Positions 1-8,345 of a DNA stretch of 64,000 bases are shown here, one piece after another; the first letter of the stretch is position 1, and each line of letters starts with the position of its first letter. The DNA lies in assembly GCF_048007035.1 (NCBI RefSeq), contig NZ_CP180355.1, positions 4,588,001-4,652,000 on the forward strand. The letters are read 5' to 3'. The notes beneath the pieces are model-generated. The model worked only from the letters and a program-made list of their open reading frames with translations. It made no database searches and was not told where the DNA came from. The position numbers were made by a program, and so were the translations under genes. Source of the DNA: Imperialibacter sp963977595. GTDB lineage: Bacteria > Bacteroidota > Bacteroidia > Cytophagales > Cyclobacteriaceae.

Positions 1-1
1 C

Positions 2-2557
2 AGGCCCGACGGCATTGTGAGAGGAAGCGCTACCCTGGTGACGCTCAGCGATGGCCCGGTGAACGAAGTGATTGTGAAAGAAAGAGCAGCTGCCAACTAT
101 GCATTCGACAAAGGTAGCTCGACTCAAAACTACCCTAACTCGATCATGGGTTATGTGGCGTTGCTTCGCCAAACCTATTACGATGCCCAGTGGTACACAT
201 CGCCTCTCAACAAGGTGCAAACCAATGTGAGCCTTGAGGCATTCAATGCATTGCAGGGCTTGCCACAAATTTTCGAAACTGACAACAAGCTGAGACTTCT
301 CCTGGCCGACAAAGTTGGCGATGAGTTCGGTGTTCAGTACATCATAAAGGGCTCGGGCGATGAGTACCAGCGGATCATCGAGGTGAAGGCCACGAAGGCT
401 TCTCTGATCATTCCGGTGAACTACCCCGCTGCCTACGATGTGGACGACCCTTACGATGCATTGAATGTTTCGCTTTCTCAGCTAAAGCACTGGGAGCTTG
501 CACCTGCCAATGCCGCAACGGTAGCCAAAAACGGCATCACCTTTGCCTTCACCGCCAGCGACCTGAAAGACCCTGCCGACTTTTTGCCAAACGTGAGAAA
601 AGCCATTAAGTATGGCTTGAGCGAGCAGGAAGCCCTGAAGGCCATTACTTACACACCGGCAACCCTTGTGAAGGCCGCTGACAAAGTAGGTAGCCTGAAA
701 AAAGGTATGTTGGCCAACTTCCTGATTACTTCAGGCAACCTGTTTGACGAGAAAACAGCTATCTTCGAAAACTGGGTGCAGGGCAATAAGTACGAGGTTA
801 CTGACATGAACGCTCCCGATTATGCCGGCAACTACCAGTTGAGCTACTCAGGCAGCAGCTATACACTGGAGATTTCAGGCAAAGCAGGCTCGCAGAAGGC
901 TAAAGTGAAAGTGAACGACTCCACTTCGGTAGATGCCAAAACGACCATTGACGGACAGAACATCAGCCTCAGCTTCCAGCCAGAAAAGAAAAAAGAGGGT
1001 AACATCCGATTAAGTGGCTGGTTGAACGGCAAAAACTTCAAAGGTGATGGTCAGCTGGAAAACGGCGACTGGATCAAGTGGACAGCTACTTACCAAAGCG
1101 CCATAGAGGAGAAAGAGAAGAAAGAGGACGGAGACAGCGACAAAGCTCCTGATCTTGGTAAGATCATGTATCCTTTTGTCGCTTTCGGTAACGAAGAGCT
1201 TCCAACAGCCAAAACGTACCTGATCAAAGGAGCTACCGTTTGGACCAGCGAAGATGCCGGTAAGCTGGAAAGCACTGATGTGTTGGTGCAAAACGGCAAG
1301 ATTGCGCAGGTAGGCAAGGGGCTATCCGCTCCGGCTAGCGCAGTAACTATCGACGGTGCAGGCAAACACTTGACCCCAGGCATCATCGATGAGCACACAC
1401 ATATTGCACTTAGCGGCGTGAACGAAGGTTCCGAAGCTGTCACTTCTGAAGTACGCCAGGAAGATGCTATTGACTCTGAGGACTCTGACATCTACCGTCA
1501 GCTGGCTGGTGGTGTGGTAGCGGCTCAGTTGTTGCATGGCTCGGCCAACCCTATCGGCGGCCAGTCTGCCTTGATCAAGTTCCGTTGGGGCGCAGCTCCT
1601 CAGGACCTGCTGATCAAAGGTGCTGATAAGTACATCAAGTTTGCTTTGGGTGAAAACGTAAAGCAGTCGAACAGACCTCCTACCAGCAATATCCGTTTCC
1701 CTCAAACCCGTATGGGTGTGGAGCAGGTAATGGCAGATGCATTTACAAGAGCCGGGGAATACGACAAAGAGTGGAAAGCCTACAACGGCCTTTCCGCCAA
1801 GGCGAAAGCAACAGCGGTGAAGCCACGGAAAGACCTCGAGCTGGATGCGCTGGCTGAAATAATTAACAAGCAGCGTTTTGTGACTTGCCACTCTTATGTG
1901 CAGCCCGAAATCAACATGATGATGAAAGTGGCTGAGCGTTTCAACTTCCGTGTAAACACGTTCACACACATTTTGGAAGGCTACAAAGTAGCCGATAAAA
2001 TGGCCGAGCATGGCGTGGGCGGTGGTACTTTTGCCGACTGGTGGCAGTACAAATACGAAGTGCGTGAGGCGATTCCTTACAACGCTGCGCTGATGACCAT
2101 GGCCGGTGTAACGGTGGCCATCAACTCCGACGACGCTGAAATGGCCCGTCGCCTGAACCAGGAGGCTGCCAAATCGATCAAGTATGCCGACATGGGCGAG
2201 TTAGAAGCCATAAAAATGGTGACCATCAACCCAGCGAAACTACTTCACCTCGACAGCAGAATGGGTAGCATTAAAGTAGGCAAAGACGCCGACCTTGTGT
2301 TATGGAACGATCATCCGCTGTCTATCTATGCCAAACCAGAGAAAACCATGGTAGATGGCATTGTGTACTTTGATATTGAGAAAGATGCGCAAATGAGAGA
2401 TGCCATTCAGGATGAAAGAGCCAGGATTATTGCCAAAATGAAGTCAGCGAAGGCTTCTGGTGCTCCTACGCAGCGTCCAAGCCGTCAGTACAAGCACAGA
2501 TGGGATTGCGAAGACGAATACCTTGGCGACATGATCAAAGCTTCGCAGGAAGACTAA
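2..2557 (+). CDS. Tandem amidohydrolase-family protein (5' end cut by window)
   Basis: The frame is open from base 2, so the N-terminus lies outside the window; the GTG at 17 is only the first possible start inside it. The visible part begins with the end of a first amidohydrolase-like domain, whose C-terminal metallo-hydrolase signature is around bases 530-780. A short beta-rich linker follows (about 815-1100), then a second complete domain. That domain carries the metal ligands of the superfamily: HxH at 1394-1402, His near 1889, His near 1967 and Asp near 2129 (NSDD). It ends in the usual 'GSIKVGKDADLVLW' strand of composite beta-sandwich amidohydrolases. The family hydrolyses C-N bonds in imidazolonepropionase- or dipeptidase-like reactions; the substrate here is unknown. 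It is probably exported, because the next gene has a signal peptide and is a shorter paralogue 25 bp downstream. Confidence 0.85.
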   Translation, partial: RPDGIVRGSATLVTLSDGPVNEVIVKERAAANYAFDKGSSTQNYPNSIMGYVALLRQTYYDAQWYTSPLNKVQTNVSLEAFNALQGLPQIFETDNKLRLLLADKVGDEFGVQYIIKGSGDEYQRIIEVKATKASLIIPVNYPAAYDVDDPYDALNVSLSQLKHWELAPANAATVAKNGITFAFTASDLKDPADFLPNVRKAIKYGLSEQEALKAITYTPATLVKAADKVGSLKKGMLANFLITSGNLFDEKTAIFENWVQGNKYEVTDMNAPDYAGNYQLSYSGSSYTLEISGKAGSQKAKVKVNDSTSVDAKTTIDGQNISLSFQPEKKKEGNIRLSGWLNGKNFKGDGQLENGDWIKWTATYQSAIEEKEKKEDGDSDKAPDLGKIMYPFVAFGNEELPTAKTYLIKGATVWTSEDAGKLESTDVLVQNGKIAQVGKGLSAPASAVTIDGAGKHLTPGIIDEHTHIALSGVNEGSEAVTSEVRQEDAIDSEDSDIYRQLAGGVVAAQLLHGSANPIGGQSALIKFRWGAAPQDLLIKGADKYIKFALGENVKQSNRPPTSNIRFPQTRMGVEQVMADAFTRAGEYDKEWKAYNGLSAKAKATAVKPRKDLELDALAEIINKQRFVTCHSYVQPEINMMMKVAERFNFRVNTFTHILEGYKVADKMAEHGVGGGTFADWWQYKYEVREAIPYNAALMTMAGVTVAINSDDAEMARRLNQEAAKSIKYADMGELEAIKMVTINPAKLLHLDSRMGSIKVGKDADLVLWNDHPLSIYAKPEKTMVDGIVYFDIEKDAQMRDAIQDERARIIAKMKSAKASGAPTQRPSRQYKHRWDCEDEYLGDMIKASQED

Positions 2558-2582
2558 TCGTCCACTTTAAAAGCTAAACGAG

Positions 2583-3884
2583 ATGAAAAAATTAAAATAT
2601 ATAATTGCAGCCTGTTTGTTGATAGCAGGACAAGCCAAAGCTCAGGTGCCTGAGCCGGTAGGCCCGCAGGAAAAACCTATCCTGCTAATGAATGGCACGG
2701 CGCATATTGGCAATGGCCAGGTGATCGAAAACTCATTTGTTACTTTTGAGAATGGAAAAATCACCAACGTGGGCGATGCCACCGTTGTGCGGTTGGATAT
2801 GACGAAATTCGAAGTGATCAATATTGCAGGCAAGCATGTGTATCCTGGCTTGATACTGCCTAATACTACCTTGGGCCTTGAGGATATTTCTGCGGTGCGA
2901 GCGTCTATTGACAGCGAGGAAGTGGGAGACCTGAATCCCCACGTAAGAAGCCTTGTGGCTTACAATACAGATTCTGAAGTGATTGCTACGTTGCGCTACA
3001 ACGGCATTTTGCTTGCCCAGAGCACTCCTCAGGGCGACCTGGTTACGGGCACTTCTTCTATCATGATGCTGGAAGGCTGGAACTGGGAAGATGCTCAGTA
3101 CAAAGCCGACGATGCCATTCACCTTAACTGGCCTACCAAAACGTTTGGGCCACGCTGGTGGATGGGCGAGACTGAACCTCGCAAGAACCCCAACTACCAA
3201 TCGTCGATTGACAAGCTGGAAAAGTTTTTTGCAGACGCAAAAGCCTACAGCGAAGGACAACCCGCCGTGACCAACCTAAGACTGGAAGCGATGAAAGGCT
3301 TGTTTACCGGAGCACAGAAGCTGTTTGTTCATGCCGATAGGAGGGTGGAGATCATGGAGGGCATTCAGTTTGCCAAGGCGAGCGGTGCCACCAGCATTGT
3401 TCTTGTGGGCGGAACCGACGCAGGCAACTGCATCGATTTTCTGAAAGACAACAACATTCCGGTGTTGCTGACAGACGTGCACAGAATTCCAGGCAGAGAA
3501 GATGAGGACTATGATCTTGCCTATAAGTTGCCGGCCATTCTTTCAAATGCAGGCATCAAAGTAGGTTTGACTTATGAAACGCTTCATGGCTCAAGGAACC
3601 TGCCTTTCACAGCAGGGACAGTAGCGGCCTATGGCGGTATCAGCAAAGAGGAGGCATTGAAGATGATCACGTCAAACACTGCGCAGATACTCGGCATCGA
3701 CGGCACTACGGGTACCTTGGAGATTGGCAAGGATGCCAATATCGTGGTGTCAGAAGGAGATATTCTCGACATGCGCACCAGCAAGGTGACCAGCGCCTTT
3801 ATTATGGGCAAAGGCATCATATTGGATGGCAAGCAGCAAATGCTGTACGACCGCTTCAAGCGGAAGTATGAGTCTCAGAAATAG
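2583..3884 (+). CDS. Secreted amidohydrolase-like protein lacking the HxH motif
   Basis: 433 residues with a clear Sec signal peptide (MKKLKYIIAACLLIAGQAKAQ). The N-terminal beta-sandwich (ILLMNGTAHIGNGQVIENSF) and C-terminal part (ALKMITSNTAQILGID, GTLEIGKDANIVV) match the amidohydrolase family. At the place where family members read PGLIDxHxH, however, it reads PGLILPNTTLGL, so the first two metal ligands are missing. It follows the tandem amidohydrolase by 25 bp and a terminator follows it, so the two form the end of an operon. I infer a non-catalytic or differently working partner of the upstream enzyme; the substrate is unknown. Confidence 0.85.
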   Translation: MKKLKYIIAACLLIAGQAKAQVPEPVGPQEKPILLMNGTAHIGNGQVIENSFVTFENGKITNVGDATVVRLDMTKFEVINIAGKHVYPGLILPNTTLGLEDISAVRASIDSEEVGDLNPHVRSLVAYNTDSEVIATLRYNGILLAQSTPQGDLVTGTSSIMMLEGWNWEDAQYKADDAIHLNWPTKTFGPRWWMGETEPRKNPNYQSSIDKLEKFFADAKAYSEGQPAVTNLRLEAMKGLFTGAQKLFVHADRRVEIMEGIQFAKASGATSIVLVGGTDAGNCIDFLKDNNIPVLLTDVHRIPGREDEDYDLAYKLPAILSNAGIKVGLTYETLHGSRNLPFTAGTVAAYGGISKEEALKMITSNTAQILGIDGTTGTLEIGKDANIVVSEGDILDMRTSKVTSAFIMGKGIILDGKQQMLYDRFKRKYESQK

Positions 3885-3905
3885 ATCACAGTGGTGATAT
3901 GAGTG

Positions 3906-3937
3906 AAAGGCCTCAAGATTGCTTGAGGCCTTTTTTT
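3906..3937 (+). terminator. Rho-independent terminator after amidohydrolase operon
   Basis: A 12-bp perfect stem (3906-3917 with 3922-3933, AAAGGCCTCAAG and its complement) closes a 4-base loop and runs into a T tract. It lies 22 bp after the stop of the second amidohydrolase. Confidence 0.9.
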
Positions 3938-4029
3938 GTGCATCGCCCAAAGAATTAAATTTTTTATTCACGAACAGCAACTATTTTTGCGCCCGCTCGT
4001 CATTGTGATATTATTATCATTTTGTTAAA

Positions 4030-4659
4030 ATGTTGAAGTTCGTTTCCGCTGTTATCCTTTTTGCATCGTCCTGGTCTGTTGCCCCGGACAAAACTGATGT
4101 TGCCAAAGAAGCCGGCTTCAAACAGGTGTACGCCAGGGAAAACATTACCCTTCACGAGCGGCCCATTGTCAACAGATATGGTGTTGATGTTCGGGAGGTG
4201 AAAGCAGTCTTTACTGCCAGGAGTAGTTCTGCGGTGGTGGTAGAAATGCTGAGAAATGCTGATAAGGGAATACAGTGGAATATTGGCGCCGGTGCCTACG
4301 ATGTGCTCAACAACGAGAAACACACCTGGGTCACATATATTGAATACGACCTGCCCTGGCCACTGAACGACCACGATGCCGTGCTTCGCCACTCTCTGGT
4401 AGAGAAGGGTAATATTATTGAGGTGGCTATTGAAAGTGTGGACGATGTCCTTCCTTTGAAGAAAGGCGCCGAAAGGATGGAACAGGTGCAGGGAAAATGG
4501 ACGATTCGATCTTTGGGATTTGACGTAGTCGAAATCAGCTATCAGGTCAGCACCAAGCCAAGCGCCGTACCACGGCTTCTCACCGATCCCATCGTTCACT
4601 ATCAAATGACCAAGTCGATGAGCGCTCTCAGAGAGTTGCTTGAACAAACGACTATTTAA
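4030..4659 (+). CDS. START/SRPBCC-domain protein
   Basis: 209 residues. The N-terminus is short and hydrophobic (MLKFVSAVILFASSW), which suggests export or an anchor. The rest reads as a START-type lipid-binding fold: the stretch 'WVTYIEYDLPWPLNDHDAV' is the typical 'PWPLxxRD' strand, and a C-terminal amphipathic helix (VHYQMTKSMSALRELLEQ) would cap the cavity. The family binds hydrophobic ligands such as lipids or sterols; no ligand can be named here. It stands alone, after a terminator upstream and 108 bp before a membrane protein gene. Confidence 0.75.
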   Translation: MLKFVSAVILFASSWSVAPDKTDVAKEAGFKQVYARENITLHERPIVNRYGVDVREVKAVFTARSSSAVVVEMLRNADKGIQWNIGAGAYDVLNNEKHTWVTYIEYDLPWPLNDHDAVLRHSLVEKGNIIEVAIESVDDVLPLKKGAERMEQVQGKWTIRSLGFDVVEISYQVSTKPSAVPRLLTDPIVHYQMTKSMSALRELLEQTTI

Positions 4660-4767
4660 TTGCTACATCCAGTATCCTGCACAACTTGTCATTGTAAATC
4701 GACGGTTCAGCATTTCTTTGTGGTATAGTCGCTTTTTGCGGCGTTTCTTTGATCAAAAGGAAACGAT

Positions 4768-5454
4768 ATGGAAAAAGCGATACTCATTTCTCACGCCTCT
4801 GCTGGTGCATTGGTACTACTCACCGGCCTGTTCAACTTCATTAGCAAGAAGGGCGGCAATCTCCACAAAAAGCTGGGGATAGCGTATGTGCTGGGAATGG
4901 CCTGGATATTTGTTTCTGCCATACTTATCATTGCATTCTTTCGATTCAATGCGTTTCTCATGGTGGTGGGGGTAGTGAGCTTTTACGCCACCTTCACTGG
5001 CTATAGGGTAACCAAACGAAAGAAGATTGGTGAGCATACCTGGGTTGACCTGGGTGCTTCGGGACTTACTCTAGCTTTTGGTATCGGATTGGTGGGCTAC
5101 GGATTCTTCGTGGGAAGCGTCGCTGGTTTTGGAATGTCTTTGGCCATCCTCAGTTACATTTTCGGTTTTTTCACTGCTTTCGCCGCCTATAGAGATTTGG
5201 TTTTTTTACTGAAGCCGAAGGAAGAGACCTATAAACTGTGGTGGTTGCGCCAGCACATCAGTGCCATTGGTGGCAGTTATATTGCAGCCATTACAGCTTT
5301 TGCAGTGCAAAACGGTGACCGTATCATGGGCGGCTCTCAGCATCAATGGCTGCTTTGGCTTATTCCGACCGTGGTTTTTACGCCAGCAATCATCTTTTTT
5401 CAGCGTAAGTTTAAAACAAGGAAGGAACACATTACCGTATCTGCTGGGATATAA
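4768..5454 (+). CDS. DUF2306-like integral membrane protein
   Basis: 228 residues with about six to seven hydrophobic segments. The N-terminal pattern HASAGALVLLTG...HKKLGIAYVLGM is that of DUF2306-type predicted membrane proteins (conserved His residues flanking helix 1). The ATG is preceded by AAGGAAACGAT, one of the few purine-rich ribosome-binding sites in this window. Function unknown. It converges on the NTF2-like gene that follows. Confidence 0.7.
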   Translation: MEKAILISHASAGALVLLTGLFNFISKKGGNLHKKLGIAYVLGMAWIFVSAILIIAFFRFNAFLMVVGVVSFYATFTGYRVTKRKKIGEHTWVDLGASGLTLAFGIGLVGYGFFVGSVAGFGMSLAILSYIFGFFTAFAAYRDLVFLLKPKEETYKLWWLRQHISAIGGSYIAAITAFAVQNGDRIMGGSQHQWLLWLIPTVVFTPAIIFFQRKFKTRKEHITVSAGI

Positions 5455-5458
5455 ATTG

Positions 5459-5506
5459 GAGGCTGCCTCAAGGCATTGACTGTAAGTCAGTGGTAGAGAC
5501 AGCCTC
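5459..5506. other. Nested inverted repeat between convergent genes
   Basis: Outer arms 5459-5469 (GAGGCTGCCTC) and 5496-5506 (GAGACAGCCTC) pair with one mismatch. An inner stem (5477-5481 with 5485-5489) sits between them. It lies between the convergent DUF2306-like and NTF2-like genes and could serve as a bidirectional terminator, but no T tract follows it. Confidence 0.35.
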
Positions 5507-5513
5507 GCAGTGT

Positions 5514-5948
5514 TTAAATCACGTTTGGCAGGTCAGCTACCAGCTTCCATTTGCCTTCCTTTGTCAAAACAAGGAGTAGCGTAGAAACAAACGTCATTTT
5601 ACTGCCCTTAAAGCTTACCAGAGCGTTAGCAGTATTTCCGTTGATAGTCACATTGGAAATAGTCACCTCTCTTTTGTCGCCACCAAATTCTTTGTTTTTG
5701 ATCTTTGCCAGGTAAACTTCCCGGGGCATGATCGTCACACCTTCTGAGCCAAAGAGGCGGTTCATCACCACCCTGAAGTTGGTGTCCAGTACTTCTTCAA
5801 GGATAATCGGATCCTGATAGTCGGCCGCCGTTGCGAATTGCATGATCGTCTTTTTCACCTCTTCCACGCCAGTTTCCTGCCCCTGAGCAATACTAAATAC
5901 CATAGTGCCAAATACGGTCATCATAATGCTTGAAATGTTTGTGTTCAT
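5514..5948 (-). CDS. Secreted NTF2/SnoaL-like protein
   Basis: 144 residues with a signal peptide ending near ...FSIAQGQ. The remainder has the layout of an NTF2-like (DUF4440/SnoaL) cone fold: an N-terminal helix pair (VEEVKKTIMQFATAADYQD) followed by four strands ending in LLLVLTKEGKWKLVADLPN. Such proteins are ligand-binding or act as small enzymes; no catalytic residues can be assigned. It starts 20 bp after the DOMON protein gene, so the two are likely one transcript under the palindrome at 6484-6500. Confidence 0.7.
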   Translation of the reverse strand: MNTNISSIMMTVFGTMVFSIAQGQETGVEEVKKTIMQFATAADYQDPIILEEVLDTNFRVVMNRLFGSEGVTIMPREVYLAKIKNKEFGGDKREVTISNVTINGNTANALVSFKGSKMTFVSTLLLVLTKEGKWKLVADLPNVI

Positions 5949-5968
5949 GATTAGAAATTGTTTGAGTT

Positions 5969-6481
5969 TTATAATTGAATTGTTGTTTGCGTTCTCATGA
6001 CCGAATGATGCTGGAAGTCGTCTTCCAGGCTATAGGCCATTAACAGGGAGTAGCTTTTGCCAGGCTCTAAATTCTTGCGGTACGCATCAATTGCCTCTAT
6101 GGGCAACGAGAACCTGACGACTGTCCCCTCTTCATTTTCCAGGCCTTCAATAGCGTCGACCGATACGAGAGCTCCGAATGTTTCAATAGGTTGGTAGTCT
6201 CCCGGCTCGACAACAAAGTGTTCTTTTACTGTCACCAAGTTGTTGGCCACCCTGCCCATGATGAGGTAGGTGTTTTTCAGTTGATTCGCCTCGTTGAAGC
6301 CTATGGCTACCCAGCCCGTTGTCGGGGCTTTCAGTTCGAATTGCACCCGATCGTCCTGATGGACCCAGATGACCTCCATTCCGTTTTTTCGAATGGCGTT
6401 GGTTTGGTTGGAAGGGGTGGGGTTAAATAGCATTGCTACAGCGCCGCAAAGGATACCGATGGTTGTAATCATTATTTTCAT
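5969..6481 (-). CDS. DOMON-domain exported protein
   Basis: About 170 residues. I choose ATG at 6481 over a TTG at 6490, because the TTG lies inside the operator palindrome. A signal peptide (MKIMITTIGILCGAVAMLF) is followed by a DOMON-type beta-sandwich with the signature region 'APTTGWVAIGFNE...TYLIMGRV'. DOMON domains bind haem or sugars in extracytoplasmic electron-transfer proteins; this copy is a single domain. It is first in a two-gene unit with the NTF2-like gene. The start codon lies 2 bases from a palindrome shared with the MarR gene. Confidence 0.75.
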   Translation of the reverse strand: MKIMITTIGILCGAVAMLFNPTPSNQTNAIRKNGMEVIWVHQDDRVQFELKAPTTGWVAIGFNEANQLKNTYLIMGRVANNLVTVKEHFVVEPGDYQPIETFGALVSVDAIEGLENEEGTVVRFSLPIEAIDAYRKNLEPGKSYSLLMAYSLEDDFQHHSVMRTQTTIQL

Positions 6482-6483
6482 TA

Positions 6484-6500
6484 ATATCAATTATTGATAT
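6484..6500. promoter_or_regulatory. Putative MarR operator before the DOMON gene
   Basis: The 17-bp inverted repeat ATATCAATTATTGATAT (8-bp arms around a central T) lies immediately upstream of the DOMON start codon. The identical 17-mer occurs at 6963-6979, in front of the marR-type gene 450 bp away. Binding here would block translation-proximal sequence or the promoter. The link to the MarR protein is inferred from the shared site. Confidence 0.65.
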
Positions 6501-6523
6501 GTCAATTGTTTATAGAAATTTTT

Positions 6524-6955
6524 TTACATCATGTTGCCCTGGATTCGCAGCAGCATATCTTTCAATTTGTTTACCTCTTTCTTAGAAAACCCTTCCAGGC
6601 TTTTGGCCCGGTGACTTTGTACCATATCCATATGCTTATTGATGAATTTTTGTCCTTCTTTGGAAACAGTAATCATGTATTGCCTTCTATTGCCCTCTAT
6701 GGCTTCCCTTTGAATAAGCCCTTTCTTTTCCAGTAAATCGAGCATCCTGGTAATAGAAGCGGGGTCTTTGATTGATTTCTCGGCCAGGTCACGCTGAGAA
6801 AGACCAGGGTCTCCTTCAATCACCTTGAGCAATACCCATTGATCTACAGTGATGCCGGCACCTCTCTTATCCAGCTCCTTTTGGGAGTATTGCTTGGCCA
6901 GCTTGTTGGTTTGGTCAAGCATAAAGAGCACTACTTGTGACAAATCATCTTTCAT
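6524..6955 (-). CDS. MarR-family transcriptional regulator
   Basis: 143 residues, the normal MarR size. The winged helix is plain: recognition region 'LSQRDLAEKSIKDPASITRMLDLLEKKGLI' followed by the wing 'REAIEGNRRQYMITVSKEG', flanked by dimerisation helices at both ends. MarR proteins usually repress their own gene and neighbours, and respond to phenolic ligands or oxidants. The start codon is directly preceded by two overlapping palindromes, one of which is repeated before the downstream DOMON gene. I therefore infer autoregulation and control of the DOMON/NTF2 pair. No redox-sensing Cys is present. Confidence 0.9.
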   Translation of the reverse strand: MKDDLSQVVLFMLDQTNKLAKQYSQKELDKRGAGITVDQWVLLKVIEGDPGLSQRDLAEKSIKDPASITRMLDLLEKKGLIQREAIEGNRRQYMITVSKEGQKFINKHMDMVQSHRAKSLEGFSKKEVNKLKDMLLRIQGNMM

Positions 6956-6956
6956 T

Positions 6957-6980
6957 ATTGATATATCAATTATTGATATA
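6957..6980. promoter_or_regulatory. Double MarR operator before marR-type gene
   Basis: Two overlapping palindromes lie 1-7 bases upstream of the start codon at 6955. ATTGATATATCAAT spans 6957-6970, and TATATCAATTATTGATATA spans 6962-6980. The core 17-mer of the second is identical to 6484-6500. The arrangement fits autorepression by the MarR protein. Confidence 0.65.
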
Positions 6981-7023
6981 CAAATTTATAGATGATCTGC
7001 TTAACGAGAAAGTTTTGAAAAGG

Positions 7024-7647
7024 TTATTTTATTGGCTCCCGCAAAATTGTTTTTAATTTTTCCGGGGCTGTTTTCCTGAAGTCCGACAAATAGATCTCAT
7101 GATGCAAGCCGTTCCGTTTCCAGCCATTGGCTTCAATAAACCCCTGAAGTTTGCCCAGGCTTTCGGGTTCTTTGTCGAACGGCCCAACATGGAGGATTTG
7201 CACAACGCTGCCTTCGTTCATTTCAAAGTGTTCTACCTGCCTGGCGAGTGTCAGCCCTTTTTTGCTAACAACATTGGATGCTGCAGTGGTAATACTCTCT
7301 TTTTTCACAAATTCTGGCATCCTTATGAGCAAACGAAACATCCACTCTGACCTCGGGATTTTGGTTGGAGCGTCTGTCATGGATACCCCGCCATACTTGT
7401 CCTCATCAAACCACCATTGCCCTTCCAGCTTTGGCACCACGAAGTCCTTTCCCGCAGCTTTCCACTCAAATTTAATGGTGTAGGCGACTGAGTAGAGAGC
7501 TTCTATGCACTCAGCAAAACCTTTTGATGACGGATCGCCCTGGCCTGCAATAGCCAGGTATTGCATAGGTGCCAGTTTCAACAGCTCAGGCTTTTGCTTG
7601 GCTGTATAATATGTTTTGTCGGTTTTGGAGAGGTCAATCTTCGTCAT
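7024..7647 (-). CDS. GyrI-like small-molecule-binding protein
   Basis: 207 residues of the GyrI-like (SOUL/BacR effector-binding fold) family. Typical parts are 'LAPMQYLAIAGQGDPSS' near residue 27, 'KLEGQWWFDED', and the C-terminal 'VVQILHVGPFDKEPESLGKLQGFI...LHHEIYLSD'. Family members bind hydrophobic small molecules and some hydrolyse cyclopropanoid cytotoxins. It lies between an FMN reductase with a terminator at its 3' end and the marR-type gene, all on the minus strand. It could be part of the same stress module. Confidence 0.8.
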   Translation of the reverse strand: MTKIDLSKTDKTYYTAKQKPELLKLAPMQYLAIAGQGDPSSKGFAECIEALYSVAYTIKFEWKAAGKDFVVPKLEGQWWFDEDKYGGVSMTDAPTKIPRSEWMFRLLIRMPEFVKKESITTAASNVVSKKGLTLARQVEHFEMNEGSVVQILHVGPFDKEPESLGKLQGFIEANGWKRNGLHHEIYLSDFRKTAPEKLKTILREPIK

Positions 7648-7671
7648 TGCTGCGCTTTTTGTTATTGGGGT

Positions 7672-7708
7672 AAAAAAACGCAGGTCACTGACAACCTTGT
7701 GTCAGTGA
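7672..7708 (-). terminator. Terminator overlapping the FMN reductase stop codon
   Basis: On the minus strand a 9-bp perfect stem (7700-7708 with 7685-7693, TCACTGACA and its complement) with a 6-base loop is followed by CCTGCG and seven T. The stop codon of the FMN reductase (7704-7702) lies inside the stem. Confidence 0.8.
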
Positions 7709-8265
7709 GAATCAGTTTTTTTCTCGCATTTGTTAGCAAGCGACTCAAGAACTTTGGTAAGGAGGGTAGAAAGGGTGGGGTCCGTAATTTCTCCTTCAAG
7801 TGAAAATCGTTGCCTGATGGCCGGAATCGTTGAGGTGGTGCTTTCATCAAAATCAGCGTTTTGGGCTTTCAGTGTGAGGAGCAGCGTGGAGAGCGCATTT
7901 TCGCCACCCATCATGGAAGGAGAGTAGCTCAATGCCGCCAATGGCTTGTGGTAAACTTCTCCACTGCCTACCAGCCAGTCGAGGGCGTCTTTAAGCACTC
8001 CAGGCAAGCCGAAAGCATACTCTGGTGTGCAGATAATGACAGCGTCGGCTTGTTTCCAGAGGTTTCTCCAGGCCAGCACCTGTTCGTTTGTCGTACTGTC
8101 CGATAGTTGAGGGTTGAAGTGGGGGATGTCGCCCAGCCCTTCAAAAATGGTGAATTGAAAGCCAGTGCCTGCGAGCCTTGCAATAGCTTGCAGGAGCCTC
8201 CCTGCGGTTGCGCCAGGGTTGATGCTACCTGAAATCGCCAACACTTTCACGGTCTTACTTTTCAT
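7702..8265 (-). CDS. NAD(P)H-dependent FMN reductase
   Basis: 187 residues from ATG 8265. The open frame extends upstream to 8499, but that extension overlaps the permease gene and has no family match. The flavodoxin-like fold is clear: 'VLAISGSINPGATAGRLLQAIA' is the phosphate-binding loop, and 'ICTPEYAFGLPGVLKDALDWL' is the conserved NADPH-dependent FMN reductase segment (usual form PEYN). It would reduce FMN or quinone-like compounds with NAD(P)H in the cytoplasm. An inverted repeat lies 18 bp upstream of the start, and a terminator overlaps the stop. Confidence 0.85.
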   Translation of the reverse strand: MKSKTVKVLAISGSINPGATAGRLLQAIARLAGTGFQFTIFEGLGDIPHFNPQLSDSTTNEQVLAWRNLWKQADAVIICTPEYAFGLPGVLKDALDWLVGSGEVYHKPLAALSYSPSMMGGENALSTLLLTLKAQNADFDESTTSTIPAIRQRFSLEGEITDPTLSTLLTKVLESLANKCEKKTDSH

Positions 8266-8282
8266 AAACACAAAAATGAATG

Positions 8283-8308
8283 TAGCCGACAAGTTGATTT
8301 GTCGGCTA
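8283..8308. other. 10-bp inverted repeat between permease and FMN reductase genes
   Basis: TAGCCGACAA (8283-8292) and its exact complement (8299-8308) enclose a 6-base loop. It lies after the stop of the AraC-permease gene and 18 bp before the FMN reductase start, both on the minus strand. On the minus strand a short T-rich stretch follows after about 10 bases. It could be a weak terminator or an operator. Confidence 0.4.
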
Positions 8309-8345
8309 AAAGTCATGTCAACGAAAACTCTTCCGCCTAAGTTGA

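Noticed and set aside
4640..4882. 80-residue plus-strand ORF
   Set aside because: It overlaps the end of the START gene and the start of the DUF2306-like gene in another frame; no family features.
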